A DNA stretch of 64,000 nt from Paenibacillus plantarum (lineage in GTDB: Bacteria; Bacillota; Bacilli; Paenibacillales; NBRC-103111), in NCBI RefSeq assembly GCF_013141695.1, contig NZ_WHNY01000005.1, positions 124,001-188,000 of the forward strand, in the 5' to 3' direction. Shown here piece after piece: positions 63,520 to 64,000 of this stretch. The position numbers and the translations under genes were made by a program. Numbering within the stretch: the stretch's first letter is position 1; each line of letters starts with the position of its first letter. The notes under the pieces are model-generated. The model worked only from the letters and a program-made list of their open reading frames with translations. It ran no database searches and was not told the origin of the DNA.

Positions 63520-64000
63520 ATGGAAAAAAACACAAAAAGTTATACAGCAACCTGGATTTGGTATCCAGGTGATTTTGAAATTCGATTGCATGAGAAGATG
63601 TCAGTCGTACGTCGAGCTCGCGGCGTCATGTATCCAGCTTATTGGAGACTTGATCGCAATTATTCGAACATTAAGTTTCGATACAGATATGAATTGGAGC
63701 AAGAGGAGCAAATCCACGTTATGGCTGAAGGGACTTTTTCCTTCTACCTGGACGGTAAGGATAACTACCGCTCAGCCGACTCCGTCATCACTATACCGGC
63801 AGGCCGACACGAGATTAGCATAAGCGTCTTCAACGATATTGAAACGCCGGCATTGTTTATCAGTGGCCCTACAGTGTGGACAGACTCAAAATGGGAGGTC
63901 ACTTCCTATCAAAACGACTGGAAGCAAGCAGGATCCTGGACGTTTGACACGCCAGATAATCCCCCATCGCGGTTCCGACTGTCGACGACCCCGCATGAGC
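63520..64000 (+). CDS. Alpha-L-rhamnosidase-like (GH78), 3' partial
   Basis: The frame is open to the right edge of the window; at least 160 residues. It begins after GAAAGGGG with TATWIWYPGDFEIRLHEKMS and continues with a beta-sandwich (VMAEGTFSFYLDGKDNYR). This N-terminal module is typical of GH78 rhamnosidases without a signal peptide. The catalytic barrel lies outside the window. It is divergent from the AraC-type gene, which probably controls it. Confidence 0.7.
   Translation, partial: MEKNTKSYTATWIWYPGDFEIRLHEKMSVVRRARGVMYPAYWRLDRNYSNIKFRYRYELEQEEQIHVMAEGTFSFYLDGKDNYRSADSVITIPAGRHEISISVFNDIETPALFISGPTVWTDSKWEVTSYQNDWKQAGSWTFDTPDNPPSRFRLSTTPHE

Noticed and set aside
1..64000. tRNA, rRNA, prophage or anti-phage systems
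   Set aside because: No cloverleaf-like or phage-type sequence was recognised on reading, though small RNAs could have been missed without covariance searches.

Overview
The window reads as chromosome of a Gram-positive, spore-former-type Firmicute, most likely Paenibacillus or a close relative. Signs are strong AGGAGG ribosome sites with ATG/GTG/TTG starts, YesM/YesN two-component pairs, sugar importers of the LplB/YtcP type without an ATPase gene, and many multidomain secreted glycoside hydrolases. No rRNA, tRNA or CRISPR array was seen.

Layout. (1) 1-3.4 kb: GC-rich end of a large heparinase-like/fibronectin-III protein and an esterase. (2) 3.6-8.4 kb: an XRE-cupin regulator divergent from a DoxX / esterase / extradiol dioxygenase / permease / GTP cyclohydrolase II operon, with a mirrored 14-bp sequence at both promoters. 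(3) 8.6-10.4 kb: a YhgE/ABC-2-like membrane protein and its TetR regulator. (4) 10.6-17.2 kb: a compact Tad/Flp-type secretion-pilus operon (CpaB, TadZ, TadA, TadB, TadC, two paralogous ~49-residue membrane peptides, two TadE/F-like proteins). (5) 17.6-22.3 kb: an M24 peptidase, a frameshifted GH16 glucanase, a second-type ClpP, and an ArsR-like regulator with a small unknown partner.

(6) 22.35-~31.7 kb: an AT-rich Tn7-like transposon. Its tnsA-proximal end is clear: TGT...ACA followed by four TnsB-site-like repeats. It carries tnsA, tnsB, tnsC, a short tniQ and a long TnsD-type gene. Accessory genes include a small protein resembling only the C-terminal beta-barrel of a Mu/TnsB transposase, an XRE regulator and an unknown protein. 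No matching far end was found. The long tnsD has no ATG/GTG/TTG start that would include its conserved N-terminus; it appears to begin at ATT, with the Shine-Dalgarno inside a terminator hairpin.

(7) 32-64 kb: a polysaccharide-use region. It holds a GH78-like rhamnosidase, two GH43-type galactanase-like enzymes, a GH30 with four discoidin domains, the start of another GH78, three YesM/YesN pairs, three solute-binding lipoproteins with three permease pairs, and an AraC regulator. Each sensor-regulator pair sits beside or divergent from an importer. The enzyme set (beta-1,3-galactanase-like GH43, GH30, alpha-L-rhamnosidases) would fit arabinogalactan or a rhamnose-bearing plant glycan, but that is inference. 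ATP hydrolysis for all three importers must come from an MsmX-type ATPase encoded elsewhere.
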